Source: Syntrophomonas sp.
GTDB lineage: Bacteria; Bacillota; Syntrophomonadia; Syntrophomonadales; Syntrophomonadaceae
DNA: 7,594 nt
Direction: 5' to 3'
Assembly (NCBI GenBank): GCA_028693695.1
Contig: JAQUUV010000101.1
Span: 1 to 7,594 of the forward strand
Shown: positions 6,570 to 7,594 of the stretch, in pieces
Layout: every line of letters starts with the position of its first letter
How positions within the stretch are numbered: the stretch's first letter is position 1
Translations under genes and position numbers: made by a program
The notes under the pieces: model-generated
Database searches by the model: none
The model's input: the letters and a program-made list of their open reading frames with translations, nothing else
Told to the model about the DNA's origin: nothing

Positions 6570-7554
6570 CGTAATTTACCTCCTCTACTACCCGGCTAAT
6601 CTGAATGGATAGCTTTTTGCCAAAAAGTCCGGGCTTACCCCAGAATTTGGTGCGCTGGCCTATCAGCAACTCTAATTCTTCCTTGATATCTCTCTTTAGA
6701 GGAATAACATCACCTGGTGCCAGTTCCAGAAGGTCTTTCACCGTGATTACTGTTCTTCCCAATACTGCTTTTACCGGTACATAAGCAGATTCCAATTTAT
6801 TTTGTATGGCATCCATATTTTCAGGAGTAGACTTTTTTCCTGACGTAGAATAATAATAATGCACATTAAGCTTAGCAACTATAGGTTCTAACACTAAATA
6901 GGGTATACATATATTAATCATCCCTAGCAAATCGCTCATTTTGGTCTCTAGGGAAACAATCATCATTACTTCAGTTGGAGAAATTAATTGAGTAAACTGG
7001 GGATTAGTCTCAACTCTTTCAATCACGGGCTCAAAATCTACAATACTACTCCAAGGCTCCTGAAGAAATTCCAGCATGCGCTGGCCCAACTTCTCCATTA
7101 CTGTCTGTTCTATTTCAGTCAATCCTCTTACCTTATCTGGCGTAGATCCAGGCCCCCCCATTAGCCTATCCAGAAAGGCAAAACCCAAGTTGGGGTTTAT
7201 TTCCATTATGGCACTGCCTTCCAGAGGGTACATGGAAAAAATATTCAATATGGTAGTACTAGGTATTGACCTGATAAATTCATCATAGGTTACCTGTTCC
7301 ACGGATAATACTTCAACTTGAACCGGGGCCCTTAACTGTCCGGATAAATAAGTGCCCAGGGAACGAGCATAATTTTCATAGATAACCTGTAAGGTATGAA
7401 TCTGATCCTTGGAAAACTTATTAGGTCTTCTAAAGTCATAAATCTTAACCTTTTTTTTACTTTGCTCTTCCTTTAATTCATTGGCATCAACTGACCCGGT
7501 ACTCAGGGCCGAAAGGAGCGCATCTATTTCATTTTGGGATAGTACATCACCCAT
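6562..7554 (-). CDS. fliM: Flagellar motor switch protein FliM
   Basis: FliM is the middle C-ring protein that receives CheY-P and, through contact with FliG, sets rotation direction. The 330-residue product has the CheY-P-binding peptide VLSQNEIDALLSAL (4-17), a charged linker with a Lys cluster (~28-37), the conserved FRRPNKFSKDQ (41-51), a CheC-like middle domain (~45-230) that includes the GGPG FliG-contact motif (133-136), and a C-terminal SpoA domain (~253-325) with VLGRTVITVKDLLELAPGDV (264-283) that binds FliY/FliN. Length matches the family (~330). The ATG at 7554 fits the start of the peptide motif. The ribosome site upstream is unusual because it contains a run of eight G. The preceding gene, expected to be fliL, lies outside the window or ends within its last bases. 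Confidence 0.98.
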   Translation of the reverse strand: MGDVLSQNEIDALLSALSTGSVDANELKEEQSKKKVKIYDFRRPNKFSKDQIHTLQVIYENYARSLGTYLSGQLRAPVQVEVLSVEQVTYDEFIRSIPSTTILNIFSMYPLEGSAIMEINPNLGFAFLDRLMGGPGSTPDKVRGLTEIEQTVMEKLGQRMLEFLQEPWSSIVDFEPVIERVETNPQFTQLISPTEVMMIVSLETKMSDLLGMINICIPYLVLEPIVAKLNVHYYYSTSGKKSTPENMDAIQNKLESAYVPVKAVLGRTVITVKDLLELAPGDVIPLKRDIKEELELLIGQRTKFWGKPGLFGKKLSIQISRVVEEVNYDE

Positions 7555-7558
7555 TATA

Positions 7559-7570
7559 CCCCCCCCTTCC
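7559..7570 (-). promoter_or_regulatory. fliM ribosome-binding site containing a G8 homopolymer
   Basis: On the minus strand the sequence before fliM reads GGAAGGGGGGGG, then TATA, then ATG. The purine-rich GGAAGG part can pair with the 16S anti-Shine-Dalgarno about 10 nt from the start codon. The G8 run lies inside this site, 4 nt from the ATG, so its length sets the spacing. Confidence 0.6.
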
Positions 7571-7594
7571 AGCTGTTAATAATTTGCAGGGACT
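7571..7594 (-). other. Short leader upstream of fliM; end of the preceding gene not resolved
   Basis: In Firmicutes operons of this type fliL normally precedes fliM. These 24 bases are too few to identify its end; on the minus strand a stop (TAA) is seen in one frame at 7577-7579, but nothing recognisable as FliL precedes it. The last seven bases (AGGGACT on the plus strand) equal the end of the palindromic element found between fliQ and fliR. Confidence 0.3.

Noticed and set aside
7553..7558. TATAAT hexamer on the minus strand, -10-like
   Set aside because: It overlaps the fliM ATG, and no -35-like hexamer is found 16-18 nt upstream; a transcript from here would start inside fliM.
1..7594. 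CRISPR arrays, tRNA or rRNA genes, transposase genes
   Set aside because: No spaced direct repeats, cloverleaf-like or rRNA-like sequence, or transposase motif was seen on either strand; the window is nearly all flagellar coding sequence.

Overview
The window is a stretch of a flagellar/chemotaxis (fla/che) operon, all read from the minus strand. In transcription order, from high to low coordinates, it holds fliM, fliY, cheY, fliO (the fliZ-type gene), fliP, fliQ, fliR, flhB and the first ~404 codons of flhA, which runs off the left edge. The gene order, the three-part FliY (CheY-P peptide, CheC-like phosphatase, FliN domain), a cheY inside the flagellar operon and the FlhB N-terminus with a LQLFA-type lead are all typical of Firmicutes, as in the Bacillus fliL-fliM-fliY-cheY-fliZ-fliPQR-flhB-flhA order. 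The moderately AT-rich composition and the style of the proteins suggest a clostridial anaerobe, possibly Syntrophomonas-like. The species guess is weak; the Firmicutes assignment is strong.

Layout: 7555-7594 is the fliM leader with an unusual G8 tract in its ribosome-binding site. 5001-7554 encodes the switch complex and its signal: FliM and FliY form the rotor-side C-ring, and CheY is the phosphorylated signal that binds them. 1-4975 encodes the type III export gate: FliO helps assembly, FliP/FliQ/FliR form the gate channel, FlhB is the substrate-specificity switch and FlhA is the export engine. Genes are tightly packed (overlaps of 8 nt at fliM/fliY and fliO/fliP, other gaps 7-25 nt) and no internal promoter or terminator is convincing, so the set is probably one polycistronic unit with translational coupling.

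The one break in this packing is a 180-nt gap between fliQ and fliR. It is almost filled by a ~161-bp non-coding imperfect palindrome (3127-3287) with 21-bp terminal inverted repeats matching at 18 of 21 positions and a small central hairpin. It looks like a MITE-type or other palindromic repeat inserted exactly at the fliQ stop codon: deleting it would rebuild a stop at the same codon and a normal short gap. The last 7 bases of the window (AGGGACT) equal the terminus of this element, so a second copy may begin upstream of fliM.

Otherwise the window is an ordinary, intact flagellar gene set. I see no novel enzymatic, defence or RNA system.
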